The notes beneath the pieces were generated by a model. That model did no database searches. It was not told the origin of the DNA and saw only the letters and a list, made by a program, of their open reading frames with translations. Below are positions 1 to 7,769 of a stretch of DNA of 64,000 nt, piece after piece. The position numbers and the translations under genes are program-made. The stretch covers positions 9,149 to 73,148 of the forward strand of contig NZ_DALZQO010000016.1 in NCBI RefSeq assembly GCF_032017025.1, written 5' to 3'. Source of the stretch: Hydrogenoanaerobacterium sp032017025. GTDB lineage: Bacteria > Bacillota > Clostridia > Oscillospirales > Ruminococcaceae. The first letter of the stretch is position 1. The number at the start of each line of letters is the position of its first letter.

Positions 1-102
1 CACCAAGGGTGCAGCGCTGGTCACCGTTCCGATGCGCAGCATTTGCTTGGCTTTCCCGCCCTTCACGCCTTCGGCCATCTTTACATATGGATTGTCCTCC
101 AA
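1..102 (-). CDS. DUF2577 phage tail protein (XkdR-like), 5' part only
   Basis: The gene runs off the left edge of the window, and only its first 34 codons are visible. It reads LEDNPYVKMAEGVKGGKAKQ and then a stretch ending GTVTSAAPLV, which has the shape of DUF2577 proteins (XkdR of PBSX): a helical start followed by a short beta-rich 'G.V.S..PL' segment. The start is a TTG at 102-100, preceded by AGGGAGG eight bases upstream. It lies 13 bp after the XkdQ-like gene, the usual PBSX order Q-R-S. In that family it is a small baseplate-associated protein. The call rests on a short fragment plus gene order. Confidence 0.6.
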   Translation of the reverse strand, partial: MEDNPYVKMAEGVKGGKAKQMLRIGTVTSAAPLV

Positions 103-115
103 TGCTCATTCCTCC

Positions 116-1096
116 CTATTTGATGATTTCTCCGACGGTTTTTTCATCCATCATCGCCTTAAAGTTTACAATCAGCTTGTTGGTGTAAACTCCGTTTTTC
201 CACGAGTGGGTATCAGTATCTATATAAAACAGCCCATACAGGCCTGTGTAAGGCTCCTGCACAACCACGCAGTTTCCTGCGGTGCAAGAGATATCCCCCA
301 AGTTGTTTACGGTAATTTTTTGCTCCACGTCTCCCTCATCCAGCAGCTGCTGAGCTTTAGGTGCAACGCTTTCCTTGGTTTGCTTTATTGCCTGCTGCAT
401 CAGCCCGTACAGCTTAATATTCTCTTTGTGCTGCAGGGTTTGCAGCAGGTTTCCCGATTGATCGTAGACAGCGACCGAGTTTACCATATTCTCCACGCTC
501 TCGGTTGTGGTGGCATCCATAAGGTTGCTGCCTCCGGCAATGATGATGGTGCTTTCTCCCGGCGCTTTTACCCGCACCTGCAGCTTGGTGCCTACAAAGC
601 CGATATGATACTTTTTCTTTGTGACCTCACTCGCCAATGTGTACATCGTGCGGATGATATCCCAAAGCGAATATCCAGGGAAGTTTCGCGATATATTGGC
701 CCCTGTCACCGCCAGCTCCCCCACCGGTATGCCATACTCTGCGCATAGTGTCCTCGCAACGCCCTCAGGTGTTGCGCCTACGTATTTTTTCGCCACTTCA
801 ATTTTTTTGAGGTAAAATCCACGGTCATAGCACACAAGGTCAATTACACTTGCTACGGTGCTCTTGGTACGGCTCATCACGTAACCATCAAAAAGGGTTT
901 CCCCCTCCTCCTCCAGCACGATACCACAGCCGACTTTGCAATCAACCTCCGGCACTTTGCTGTCGTAAGGCGATGAGACCAATCCGATATCCAATGTGCG
1001 GGCGCATTGACGGTAGTCTCCTGACCAGTTGATTTTCGTGACCAACTCCGATAGATCAAATGTCCCCTCGCTGTTGGTTAAGTAAACCTGCGGCAT
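116..1096 (-). CDS. XkdQ-like tail hub / late control protein D family
   Basis: This 326-residue protein matches the usual length of XkdQ from PBSX-like prophages. It begins with beta-rich sequence (PQVYLTNSEGTFDLSEL), then a gpD-like barrel region (CDRGFYLKKIEVAKKYVG), and has the 'GNCVVVQEP' segment typical of the family near residue 280. XkdQ proteins are related to phage Mu gp44 / P2 gpD and form the baseplate hub that threads the tail tube. The ATG follows the XkdP stop by three bases, so the two genes are translationally coupled. It is transcribed leftward with the other tail genes. The family is clear from length, sequence pattern and order. Confidence 0.8.
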   Translation of the reverse strand: MPQVYLTNSEGTFDLSELVTKINWSGDYRQCARTLDIGLVSSPYDSKVPEVDCKVGCGIVLEEEGETLFDGYVMSRTKSTVASVIDLVCYDRGFYLKKIEVAKKYVGATPEGVARTLCAEYGIPVGELAVTGANISRNFPGYSLWDIIRTMYTLASEVTKKKYHIGFVGTKLQVRVKAPGESTIIIAGGSNLMDATTTESVENMVNSVAVYDQSGNLLQTLQHKENIKLYGLMQQAIKQTKESVAPKAQQLLDEGDVEQKITVNNLGDISCTAGNCVVVQEPYTGLYGLFYIDTDTHSWKNGVYTNKLIVNFKAMMDEKTVGEIIK

Positions 1097-1099
1097 GTG

Positions 1100-1747
1100 C
1101 TACACCCCCAGTTTGCTTTTGCTCGGTATATTGATTACTCGCCCCGCCATGATGATATTGGCGTTTGGTATTCCGTTGTAACGGGCCAGTGCGTTGTAGG
1201 TGGCAGGTTTATCGTTGCCATAGTATTTGCGGCAGATGGCGCACATCGTATCGCCGTACTGGATGGTATAAGCAAGGTCAGATGATAGCGTATTGCTCTC
1301 TCCGGCGCGTGGTTTGTTTACCGCTGCAGAGGTATCGGCAATCTGCACCGCCTCCAATGCCTTATGCTCGCGCAGCGTAATGGTGGCATATACGTCGTTG
1401 GTACCATCCTGCTCACCGTATGCGATACTCTCAATCCTAACCGGTATGTTTACAGGTGTATCACTAACGATAAATCTCAGCACCGTTCCCCGCAAACTCC
1501 ACTTCTGAAAGGTTTTCACGTAGCCGTACGGTTCGTCCTCTGCATCCGCAAAGTCGTAATCCCGCTCTGGGAACATGCATTCCAGCTTTATGGTCGCCAG
1601 CGTCTTTTTTCCTGCAATATCCGCGTCGCCTACATCGTGGATGTTTACTGTTTCAATGCGGATTCCGTAGTCCACCACGAAACTCTCCGGTGTAACAGGT
1701 AGCGCCAATTCTTTGCTGCGGTCTTTAAAAATAAATCTGCGAAGCAA
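1100..1747 (-). CDS. XkdP-like tail protein with C-terminal LysM domain
   Basis: The protein of about 215 residues has a C-terminal LysM module (YTIQYGDTMCAICRKYYG through AGRVINIPS), which binds peptidoglycan in known families. The N-terminal part (KELALPVTPESFVVDYG) matches the start of XkdP proteins, which bridge the tape measure and the baseplate hub. I place the start at TTG 1747, because AAAGGAGGAGGGAGACA precedes it directly; an upstream ATG at 1774 lacks a ribosome site and falls inside the terminator of the lipoprotein gene. The TTG start means tail transcription must cross that terminator, or be partly stopped by it. Confidence 0.8.
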   Translation of the reverse strand: MLRRFIFKDRSKELALPVTPESFVVDYGIRIETVNIHDVGDADIAGKKTLATIKLECMFPERDYDFADAEDEPYGYVKTFQKWSLRGTVLRFIVSDTPVNIPVRIESIAYGEQDGTNDVYATITLREHKALEAVQIADTSAAVNKPRAGESNTLSSDLAYTIQYGDTMCAICRKYYGNDKPATYNALARYNGIPNANIIMAGRVINIPSKSKLGV

Positions 1748-1771
1748 TGTCTCCCTCCTCCTTTTTACGTA

Positions 1772-1809
1772 CAAAAAAGCAAGCCAACGGATTTCTCCGC
1801 CGGCTCGCT
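1772..1809 (-). terminator. Strong intrinsic terminator after the lipoprotein gene
   Basis: On the minus strand the arms AGCGAGCCGGCGGA and TCCGTTGGCTTGCT pair over 14 bp (some G-U pairs) around a four-base loop and run into TTTTTT. It lies between the lipoprotein stop (1828) and the XkdP start (1747), in the middle of the tail operon. Confidence 0.85.
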
Positions 1810-1827
1810 GATATAATGTAATTATTT

Positions 1828-2436
1828 TTACTTACTTGGTTTAATTGGTTTAATTCCCTCCTTTTCAGATACTTCTTTTGCAGCATCGTCATCTGGCATA
1901 ATGTAAAACGCACTGTACCCGTCGTTCGCCTCATTGAAAAAGTATCTTACATTTCCAGCGGTCGTTGCTCTTAAGTCTAGTATGTTTTGTGGGGCATCTT
2001 CAAAAATATATAAATTCTTCTCAATTTTCTCCACCATTCCCGGATTGAAAATATCTATAAGGAGTTCAATGTAATATCCGTTTCTGGCTGCCATTTCTTC
2101 ATCTTTAGCATATAGGTTAAGCTCAACCATCTTAACCTTTCCCGCTTCTTTATCTCGGTCAGGAACTCCGACTCCTACCTCAATCTTAACAAACCTTTCA
2201 TCCTTTTCAAATCCATAAACAATGGTTGATCCGTAATCAGTAATCTCAAGATTTGTATACCCGTCCGCTTCCGCTCTTCTGTTTATTTCTTTTATTAAGT
2301 CATCCGAAGTCACCTCGAACCATTTTTCAGTTTTGTTTTTTTGAGCTTCATATGCGTTACTCGTTGAATACGATGCACAACCACTAATCACAATAACGCA
2401 AATTGCTAAAATTAAAAGAGCTATTCTTCTTTTCAT
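1828..2436 (-). CDS. Predicted lipoprotein, prophage cargo (moron-like)
   Basis: This 202-residue protein starts with a classic lipoprotein signal (MKRRIALLILAICVIVISGC) with the lipidation cysteine at residue 20. The mature part is acidic and lysine-rich with no domain that I recognise. It sits between the tape measure and xkdP genes, where PBSX-like phages normally have nothing. It has its own sigma-A promoter (2466-2494) and its own terminator (1772-1809), and is more AT-rich than the flanking tail genes. This is the layout of a moron, a gene expressed from the prophage for the benefit of phage or host. Surface lipoproteins in such positions often block superinfection; that role is inference here. 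The ATG follows AGGGAGG. Confidence 0.75.
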   Translation of the reverse strand: MKRRIALLILAICVIVISGCASYSTSNAYEAQKNKTEKWFEVTSDDLIKEINRRAEADGYTNLEITDYGSTIVYGFEKDERFVKIEVGVGVPDRDKEAGKVKMVELNLYAKDEEMAARNGYYIELLIDIFNPGMVEKIEKNLYIFEDAPQNILDLRATTAGNVRYFFNEANDGYSAFYIMPDDDAAKEVSEKEGIKPIKPSK

Positions 2437-2465
2437 AATAATCCTCCCTATCGGATGTTTTTTCT

Positions 2466-2494
2466 ATCATAACATAATAGGGATAATTTTACAA
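2466..2494 (-). promoter_or_regulatory. Sigma-A promoter of the lipoprotein gene
   Basis: On the minus strand TTGTAA (2494-2489) is separated by exactly 17 bp from TATGAT (2471-2466). The -35 overlaps nothing but the end of the tape measure stop region, and the start codon lies 30 bp downstream. Confidence 0.6.
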
Positions 2495-4504
2495 TTATAG
2501 TAACTCTTGCGCCCTTATTACCTGTGTAGCAATCTCCCTAGCTATAGCTTCAATATCTGCCTCCTCTCGTACCATATAGTTTCCTCCCATTTGTATCGTC
2601 ACGCTGGGTGTACTCTTTGCGCTGTACGCCCTGTTTTCGCTGGCTGTTAAAACCCGCTCACCCTCATGCAAAAGTGAGGGGAAACCATTGTATGGTACGT
2701 ATCCCATACCGAACGCCTTTCCAGATGGCGGGCTTGATGCCGACGCTTGATTGTGTTTAGCAGCATCGAATCCATACTGGTTTTTTGCAACATCCTGTAT
2801 AGCTTTGGCAGATTCCTCTGAGTTGATATAGCTTACGATTCCTCTTGTAAACTCCTGTCCGAGCTCCCAACCAAAGTGATTCCATGATTCTTTAAGCGTT
2901 TTTCCTATCCCTTCAATTAGGTTTTTGTCCGCTTCTTCCAGCTCTTTGTATGCTTTCGAATTTCGGTAATCGCTTTCTGCCTTTGTACGGGCCTCCATTA
3001 AAACCCTGCCGGCTTCTGCGCCTTGCAGCCCTTTTTCTTCTATCTGCCTAAACGCTTCTCTTTCCGCATTTCTGATTTGCCATTCGTACTGATTTTCCAG
3101 TTCAGCCTTCCATTCTCCTATTAAACGGTTGGCTTCTTGCATTTTTTGCCCGCTTTCCCCGCTTAAGTATTCTACTTGATCAGCCAGTCCGGTTTTACGC
3201 CGCTCGTTGTACCCTTCGCCCATAGCATTCTGCATTTCCTGCTGTAAGCCTTCTACAGTTGATTTTAGTCCCGCATAAGTCTGGCTTTGCAGTGACATTG
3301 CGCCTTCGTTGGCTTCTCCCATCGAATCCGCAATAATGCGAGCTGCATCTGCGCCGGGAATCAGCCCTCTGGATACCATTTCGGTAATCTTCGCTTTGGA
3401 TTTTCCCAACGCATCTGAGAGATAATCAAGTGCAGGGATTCCGCGCTCCATCAGCGGGTTTAGGTATTCCATTGTGGTTTTACCTGTAGAGTTCATGCGT
3501 CCAATGTAGGTCGATACCATCGCCATGCTCTGAGTGTCCATACCCAGCGCCGCCCCGGTGTCTCCTACCTTGGTCAAAAGTTTCGGTATCTCATCCGGGC
3601 TATAGCCGTAAGTGCTCATTACCTTACTCATTTGTTTAAGGTCGTTGTATAAAAACGGCGTGGTATTTGCCATGTCCTTGATACCACTTAGAAAGTCTTT
3701 GGCAGTGTTTTCATCCCCCATCAGCTTTGAAAACGCAATTTGATCCATCTCTCGCTCGGCAGCGAACCCGCTGCCCGTAGTTAGATCTGTCGCCATTCGC
3801 TCCTGCTGAATCCCGTACTGCTCCTGAACAACACCCTTAAACGCATCATCCTGCTTTGCAAAATGCTGTGTTGCCGCAGTGATTCCTCCAGATATAACAC
3901 CGGCCACTGCTCCAACGGCAGCTCCCGGCAATCCTCCCGCCATAGCTCCCATCGCAGCGCCCGATATTGTGCCCGAGAGCATCGTGTTGATCGCACTTCC
4001 CGCTTCTCCGCCAAACGCGCTGGTAATGCCTACGCTCAGCGCACCAGACAGCGAATCACCAATCATCTTGGTCATCCCCGCAGCGGCAAGGGAGCCGAGT
4101 AAGTCGCTTTCTGTGCTCCCGCCCCTTATCCCCCCGCTTGCCCGGTTCTCCGCTTTACTTACAGCGCTTGTGAGGTTCAGCATGTCTTTTTCGGCTTGCC
4201 TTGCATTTTTTGCTACGAGGTCGAGGTTTCGCTTAACATTGTCATAGTCAGCATTCGCAAGTTCCAGCGCCATTCTATCGGCAGCATCACCGGTAGCCTC
4301 AAACTGCTTTTGTGCTTCTTTCAGCGCTTTTTTGGCGGCATCTGATTCAACCTTTAGAGTGGTTTTGTTCTGGTTCAGCTTGTCGAGTTTGAGCTGCAAG
4401 CCATCTAAGTCTTTGTTAAAGCTACGGTTTGCCGCCTGCATCGTTTTACAGGCATCCGAAAAAGTTTCTTTTGCGCTGATCATAATGCCAATGTCACGCC
4501 CCAT
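2495..4504 (-). CDS. Tail tape measure protein
   Basis: The protein of 669 residues has the make-up of a tape measure: a coiled-coil N-terminus of about 120 residues rich in Lys, Glu and Ala, a Gly/Ala-rich hydrophobic segment at about residues 160-220 (GAAMGAMAGGLPGAAVGA), then the tape measure domain (QMSKVMSTYGYSPDEIPKLL, YLNPLMERGIPAL) and a C-terminal coiled coil. Tape measure proteins set tail length and pass through the membrane during DNA ejection. At under 700 residues it predicts a short tail. I choose ATG 4504, six bases after GGAGG; an in-frame ATG 18 bp upstream lacks such a site. It overlaps the frameshifted end of the tail chaperone. Confidence 0.88.
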   Translation of the reverse strand: MGRDIGIMISAKETFSDACKTMQAANRSFNKDLDGLQLKLDKLNQNKTTLKVESDAAKKALKEAQKQFEATGDAADRMALELANADYDNVKRNLDLVAKNARQAEKDMLNLTSAVSKAENRASGGIRGGSTESDLLGSLAAAGMTKMIGDSLSGALSVGITSAFGGEAGSAINTMLSGTISGAAMGAMAGGLPGAAVGAVAGVISGGITAATQHFAKQDDAFKGVVQEQYGIQQERMATDLTTGSGFAAEREMDQIAFSKLMGDENTAKDFLSGIKDMANTTPFLYNDLKQMSKVMSTYGYSPDEIPKLLTKVGDTGAALGMDTQSMAMVSTYIGRMNSTGKTTMEYLNPLMERGIPALDYLSDALGKSKAKITEMVSRGLIPGADAARIIADSMGEANEGAMSLQSQTYAGLKSTVEGLQQEMQNAMGEGYNERRKTGLADQVEYLSGESGQKMQEANRLIGEWKAELENQYEWQIRNAEREAFRQIEEKGLQGAEAGRVLMEARTKAESDYRNSKAYKELEEADKNLIEGIGKTLKESWNHFGWELGQEFTRGIVSYINSEESAKAIQDVAKNQYGFDAAKHNQASASSPPSGKAFGMGYVPYNGFPSLLHEGERVLTASENRAYSAKSTPSVTIQMGGNYMVREEADIEAIAREIATQVIRAQELL

Positions 4505-4658
4505 ACGATCCCTCCTTTGCACAAATGCTGTTGTAAAGTAACCGCAGCATCATTTTTTCACCATCCGGCAGGCGGTAATATGTGCCCGGGAGGATGTGCA
4601 GCTCGCACACCACCCAGAGCATCATATTTTCCTCCGTCCCGCCGGTTAAGAGTTTTTT
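4494..4658 (-). other. -1 programmed frameshift site and C-terminal extension of the tail chaperone
   Basis: The chaperone reading frame ends GAA AAA AAC TCT TAA. It contains the canonical slippery heptamer A-AAA-AAC (4658-4652) in the correct phase, three bases before the stop. A -1 slip opens a frame of 52 further codons without stops (KKLLTGGTEENMMLWVVCEL and onward) that ends at TGA 4496-4494, just inside the tape measure gene. The ribosome site of the tape measure lies in the extension. This is the gpG/gpGT arrangement of long-tailed phages, in which a small share of the chaperone carries a tape-measure-binding tail. Confidence 0.8.
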
Positions 4659-5014
4659 TCAAACTCCTCCAACACATCCCTGCGGTAACCGGATAGTTTT
4701 TCAATCTCACGAGCGATATCCTCAATTTCACCGGGCAAAAGCAGCTTTTCCACTAGCTCCGTAGGCGTGGCTGCTTTGTATTTTTCCATCAGTTCTCGGT
4801 TGCGCAGTTCGGGCTCAACAACACCCTCAAGCAAAATCGATACACCCAAATCGGCAGGTTCATTTTTAATCTGCAATACCTGCTCGTACCCAAGCCCGGT
4901 AATGGTAAAGGTTACGTCACCTCCGCATTCCCTACTCAGGCGCTTCACCTTCAGCTTTTTTGTTTGGGGTTTGGTAGGCTCCATTTTGAGTAGCAAATCC
5001 ATTACCTCGCTCAC
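4646..5014 (-). CDS. Tail assembly chaperone (XkdN-like)
   Basis: This 122-residue protein (TKKLKVKRLSRECGGDVTFT, EKLLLPGEIEDIAREIEKLSG) has the length and pattern of XkdN-type tail assembly chaperones, which coat the tape measure during tail assembly. It starts 4 bp inside the end of the tube gene (overlap 5011-5014), so the two are coupled. The zero-frame product ends at TAA 4648-4646. A -1 frameshift product of about 173 residues is predicted from the slippery site at 4652-4658 (see the separate entry). Confidence 0.8.
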   Translation of the reverse strand: MSEVMDLLLKMEPTKPQTKKLKVKRLSRECGGDVTFTITGLGYEQVLQIKNEPADLGVSILLEGVVEPELRNRELMEKYKAATPTELVEKLLLPGEIEDIAREIEKLSGYRRDVLEEFEKNS

Positions 5015-5445
5015 GTCCTCACCTCCACCTTATCCAGATATTCAAAGTCGGTAAACGTAAACGGGCATTCCACCTTGCCGGTCACATCCGCCTCCCAGTC
5101 TGCCAGCGTCAGGTCGTCAAACGATACGCCTTTCAGCGATACGCGCTCAGCTCCATACGCATCGGGGTCCGCCAACTTGGAAATTACATTAAAGCGCACG
5201 TCTTTACCCGCACGAATTGCCTCTCCCACCTTGATCGCCATGCGGCTGTTCACCTTGTACAGCTTCAGCGATCCGGTGTATTTTACGCTTTTAATTTTAA
5301 AGTCATTTCCCATTGATCCGCACATTGGGATATCCTCTTTGTTAAACGCGCCCTTTGCTTGCAGCCCATAGCACTCGCTCACAAGGTCGTTGTCCAGCCA
5401 TACCGAGCCGTGGGTTCCGCTCATTGCTCTTTTTGCGCTATCCAT
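5011..5445 (-). CDS. Tail tube protein (XkdM-like, DUF2001)
   Basis: The protein of 144 residues has the DUF2001/XkdM pattern: a start with 'GTHGSVWLDN', the 'QAKGAFNKEDIPMCGSMGND' loop, and the ending 'VECPFTFTDFEYLDKVEV'. XkdM polymerises into the inner tube of contractile PBSX-like tails. It lies 12 bp after the sheath remnant and overlaps the chaperone gene by 4 bp. The sequence looks intact, which contrasts with the broken sheath gene just upstream. Confidence 0.85.
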   Translation of the reverse strand: MDSAKRAMSGTHGSVWLDNDLVSECYGLQAKGAFNKEDIPMCGSMGNDFKIKSVKYTGSLKLYKVNSRMAIKVGEAIRAGKDVRFNVISKLADPDAYGAERVSLKGVSFDDLTLADWEADVTGKVECPFTFTDFEYLDKVEVRT

Positions 5446-5457
5446 GCAAATCCCTCC

Positions 5458-6291
5458 TTAAATTATGATTCCGAGTAAGATATCCTCTACCGCATCCAAA
5501 ATGCTAATCTTCGCCCACAGGAATACATTGGAGCCGGTGTCCGCCTCTTTAACTTCCTGTTCGCTCATTTTGGATGTATCCATACCCTTTGCCTTGAGAT
5601 GGAGTTCCTGTGCCTCTAGGTCAATTCTGACTTCAGATTTTCCTCGCGCCAGAATCCCCTCCGCCTCCAGCTGCTCAAAATAACCCTTGATGGCGGTGAT
5701 GAGCAGGCACTTGTTGTCGTAACTGTTGGGGTAACGCCCAATGAAGCTGTCCTGAGCAGTGCGGCGGATGTCGGTACGGATCATTTCCACCGTTTCTACA
5801 ATCTTAATTTTCTTGAACGCCTCTCCCTTGTCTACCGTCAAAGTCGTTAAGCTGGTCACCCCGCGCCCGATTTTTACCTTTTCTCCGTCGTGGTAAAGGA
5901 TTAGCTCACCTGCGTCGATTGCCGCATCCATCTCCACCTTGGTAAGTCTCTTGATATCGGTTACCTCGGGCAGTGGCGCGTAAGTACAGGATATGGTCAT
6001 TGGCGTGCCGGCAAGCATACCGGCAATACGGCTGCAGTATTGCGCCGTGTTGTATGTTTTTCCGTCCGCTTTGATTTCATCCGTGGTAAAATTCACAACT
6101 CCCTCGCTGTCTGCTTTTACCTTTGGCAGCACCGCTTTCGGCGTGTAGTCGTTGGTGCGCTGTGTTTTAATCCAACCTGCAATTGTGGCAGCCTCCTCTT
6201 CTGAACAGTCCGCCGGGCCTGCAAGGTAATCCACCTGCTGCATAGCAAAATATCCGAGTGCCTCAGTCAGCTCAGCGGCATCTTTACCCAA
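5458..6291 (-). pseudogene. Tail sheath protein (XkdK-like), N-terminal half missing
   Basis: These 277 residues match only the C-terminal part of XkdK-like sheaths: the DYLAGPADC and IAGWIKTQR segments, EGVVNFTTDEIKADGKTY, AGTPMTISCTYAPLPEVTD and the ending WAKISILDAVEDILLG. Full sheaths have about 430-460 residues, so about 170 N-terminal residues are absent. The frame opens with a TTG at 6291 without a usable ribosome site and overlaps the end of an unrelated small gene. Upstream, where portal, terminase and capsid genes belong, there are early-region genes instead. I read this as a deletion that joined early and tail modules and left a truncated sheath. Without the N-terminal domain a contractile tail is unlikely to form. 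Confidence 0.82.
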
Positions 6292-6539
6292 TCCTCATCA
6301 TCAAACTCGCACTCGTTACACTTATTTTCTTGTGCCTGTTTTTTTGCTGCTTGCCTCACCTTGTCGGTGCACTTGGCGAGGGACATTTCTTTTTTGGTAA
6401 TATCCTGTGCAATAAACTCCGCAGCCTGCGGGTTGCTTTCGCACAGCTTGATCATGAGCCTACCGGCGCGGCGCTCGGCCTGTCCTTTTTTATAAGGCTC
6501 TAGCTGCTCGTTGATAAGTGCAATTACTTTTTCTAACAT
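6267..6539 (-). CDS. Small AcrIIA9/PcfK-like protein, probably 3'-truncated
   Basis: The start is ATG 6539, eight bases after GGAGG, giving 90 residues. The pattern (LMIKLCESNPQAAEFIAQD, then KKQAQENK, then CEFDDEDW) resembles small proteins annotated as PcfK-like or AcrIIA9-family Cas9 inhibitors, which end in a 'DDE.f..v..YF' motif. Here the likeness stops at DDEDW and the last residues (VKMPLS) come from sequence that belongs to the sheath region in another frame. The end is therefore likely a deletion junction. The family call is from memory of the motif pattern and is weak; anti-CRISPR activity is not shown by it. Confidence 0.35.
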   Translation of the reverse strand: MLEKVIALINEQLEPYKKGQAERRAGRLMIKLCESNPQAAEFIAQDITKKEMSLAKCTDKVRQAAKKQAQENKCNECEFDDEDWVKMPLS

Positions 6540-6675
6540 TGTTTTATCCTCCGCTCTAAATTGCAGTTGACTGCGAAACCGTGTTTTCACAATTTAGCCT
6601 CAGCTGCTCTACTTTTTGATTTGGTAAATAGTCATCGTTATCAGCGGTCACGGGATATTTTACGAGGTAGTCTAT

Positions 6676-6873
6676 CTACCGGCTGCAATGGTCAGTGATG
6701 GCATCTATAAACTCTTGTGCGTTGGCCATATTCTGCGGCACTGTTGCTTTTGCGGTATCCTCTGCCCAGCAGCGCACCCGCTCGGGTTTTGCTTTTCCAG
6801 CTCGCAGGTTTCGCTCGATGCGGCGAAATAGGCAGAGCATATCAAACTGCTGGTTTAACTTTTCAAATGTCAA
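6676..6873 (-). CDS. Small protein coupled to rep, unknown function
   Basis: This 65-residue protein (FEKLNQQFDMLCLFRRIERN) is helical with no family that I recognise. Its TTG start directly follows the TGA of the rep gene, and AGGAGG lies nine bases upstream inside the end of rep, so it is translationally coupled to the replication initiator. That points to a role with Rep, for example in copy control or as an accessory factor, but nothing in the sequence proves it. Confidence 0.5.
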   Translation of the reverse strand: MTFEKLNQQFDMLCLFRRIERNLRAGKAKPERVRCWAEDTAKATVPQNMANAQEFIDAITDHCSR

Positions 6874-7647
6874 TCAACATCGCCTCCTCTCCCCGTATCG
6901 CTCGTGATTAGGTTTGATGAGGATGAGTCCGTACCGCTGGTAGGTTAACCCTGTTACCTCGCACACACCATTTTCGAGCGGAAACGTCGAATCGAATATA
7001 TAGCCTTTGGGTGGTTTAGGTTCTTCGCGCCACGTTTTCGCGTTTACCCTGCGTTTCTCCACTTTTGGCTTGCTGAGGTTTTTGCTTGGTGTGTACCTCC
7101 GTCCGGTCCAGCCTTTTTGCTTGTACATTTCACTGGTTTGCTTGATGATGTAATTTGCAAGCTCCCTGTATTGCCCCTCTGAGTACAGCGGCACAAAGTA
7201 TATCGTTCCATGTGTCCACAATTCCCGTACAATTCGGATATCCACATAATTCATAATCACGTGTATATGTACTGCACCCTTTTTCCCGATTTCGACCGCG
7301 TATATGTACTTAAACTCAATTTCTAGCTTTTTCAAGCGTGTTTGCATTCTCCTTATCCATTTCTGCACATGCTTTTGAGCTTCTTTCGGGTCTTTCGGTC
7401 TTTGTGGAGGAAAGAACTTGAGCGTTGTATGCAGGTCGCCGTGCTTAAAGTTTTCATTGATCAGCTGACGCAAGGTATCTTCTGCCAGCCTTTGATTGTT
7501 TTTCTGTACCGCCTCCGGGGTATTCCCTGTATTTTCTTTGCGAGGGATGTTATATCCGTACCGAGAGGATTGCGTTTTATATATCTCTTTGGTTTCTCCT
7601 GCTGTTACTTCTTTGATTAGATACTGGTGCTTATATTTCATCGGCAT
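6874..7647 (-). CDS. HUH-superfamily replication initiator (Rep)
   Basis: All three motifs of rolling-circle HUH endonucleases can be seen in order: motif 1 DLHTTLKF near residue 71, motif 2 HIHVIMN (metal-binding His-x-His) near residue 126, and motif 3 with the catalytic tyrosine in NYIIKQ (Y-x-x-K) near residue 165. The protein has about 257 residues and is basic in its C-terminal third. It would nick one strand at an origin and start rolling-circle replication. Single-Tyr Reps are found in small plasmids, ssDNA phages and some prophages. AAGGA lies upstream of several possible starts (GTG 7650, ATG 7647, ATG 7641); the exact start is open. A short RNA on the opposite strand covers its leader (7770-7846). 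Confidence 0.72.
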   Translation of the reverse strand: MPMKYKHQYLIKEVTAGETKEIYKTQSSRYGYNIPRKENTGNTPEAVQKNNQRLAEDTLRQLINENFKHGDLHTTLKFFPPQRPKDPKEAQKHVQKWIRRMQTRLKKLEIEFKYIYAVEIGKKGAVHIHVIMNYVDIRIVRELWTHGTIYFVPLYSEGQYRELANYIIKQTSEMYKQKGWTGRRYTPSKNLSKPKVEKRRVNAKTWREEPKPPKGYIFDSTFPLENGVCEVTGLTYQRYGLILIKPNHERYGERRRC

Positions 7648-7734
7648 CACATCCTTGCTTCACTGTGGCTGGCTCGACGACTATTTAATATCCTTAAAAG
7701 TCATTGAAAGCGCACCACAGCGCCATTATTTTGG

Positions 7735-7763
7735 TTGACAGATGCCGCCATATTTGATACAAT
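7735..7763 (+). promoter_or_regulatory. Consensus sigma-A promoter of an orphan short transcript
   Basis: TTGACA (7735-7740) and TACAAT (7758-7763) are separated by exactly 17 bp. It points rightward, against the rep operon, and there is no open reading frame before the terminator at 7798-7846. Confidence 0.75.
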
Positions 7764-7769
7764 AAAAGT

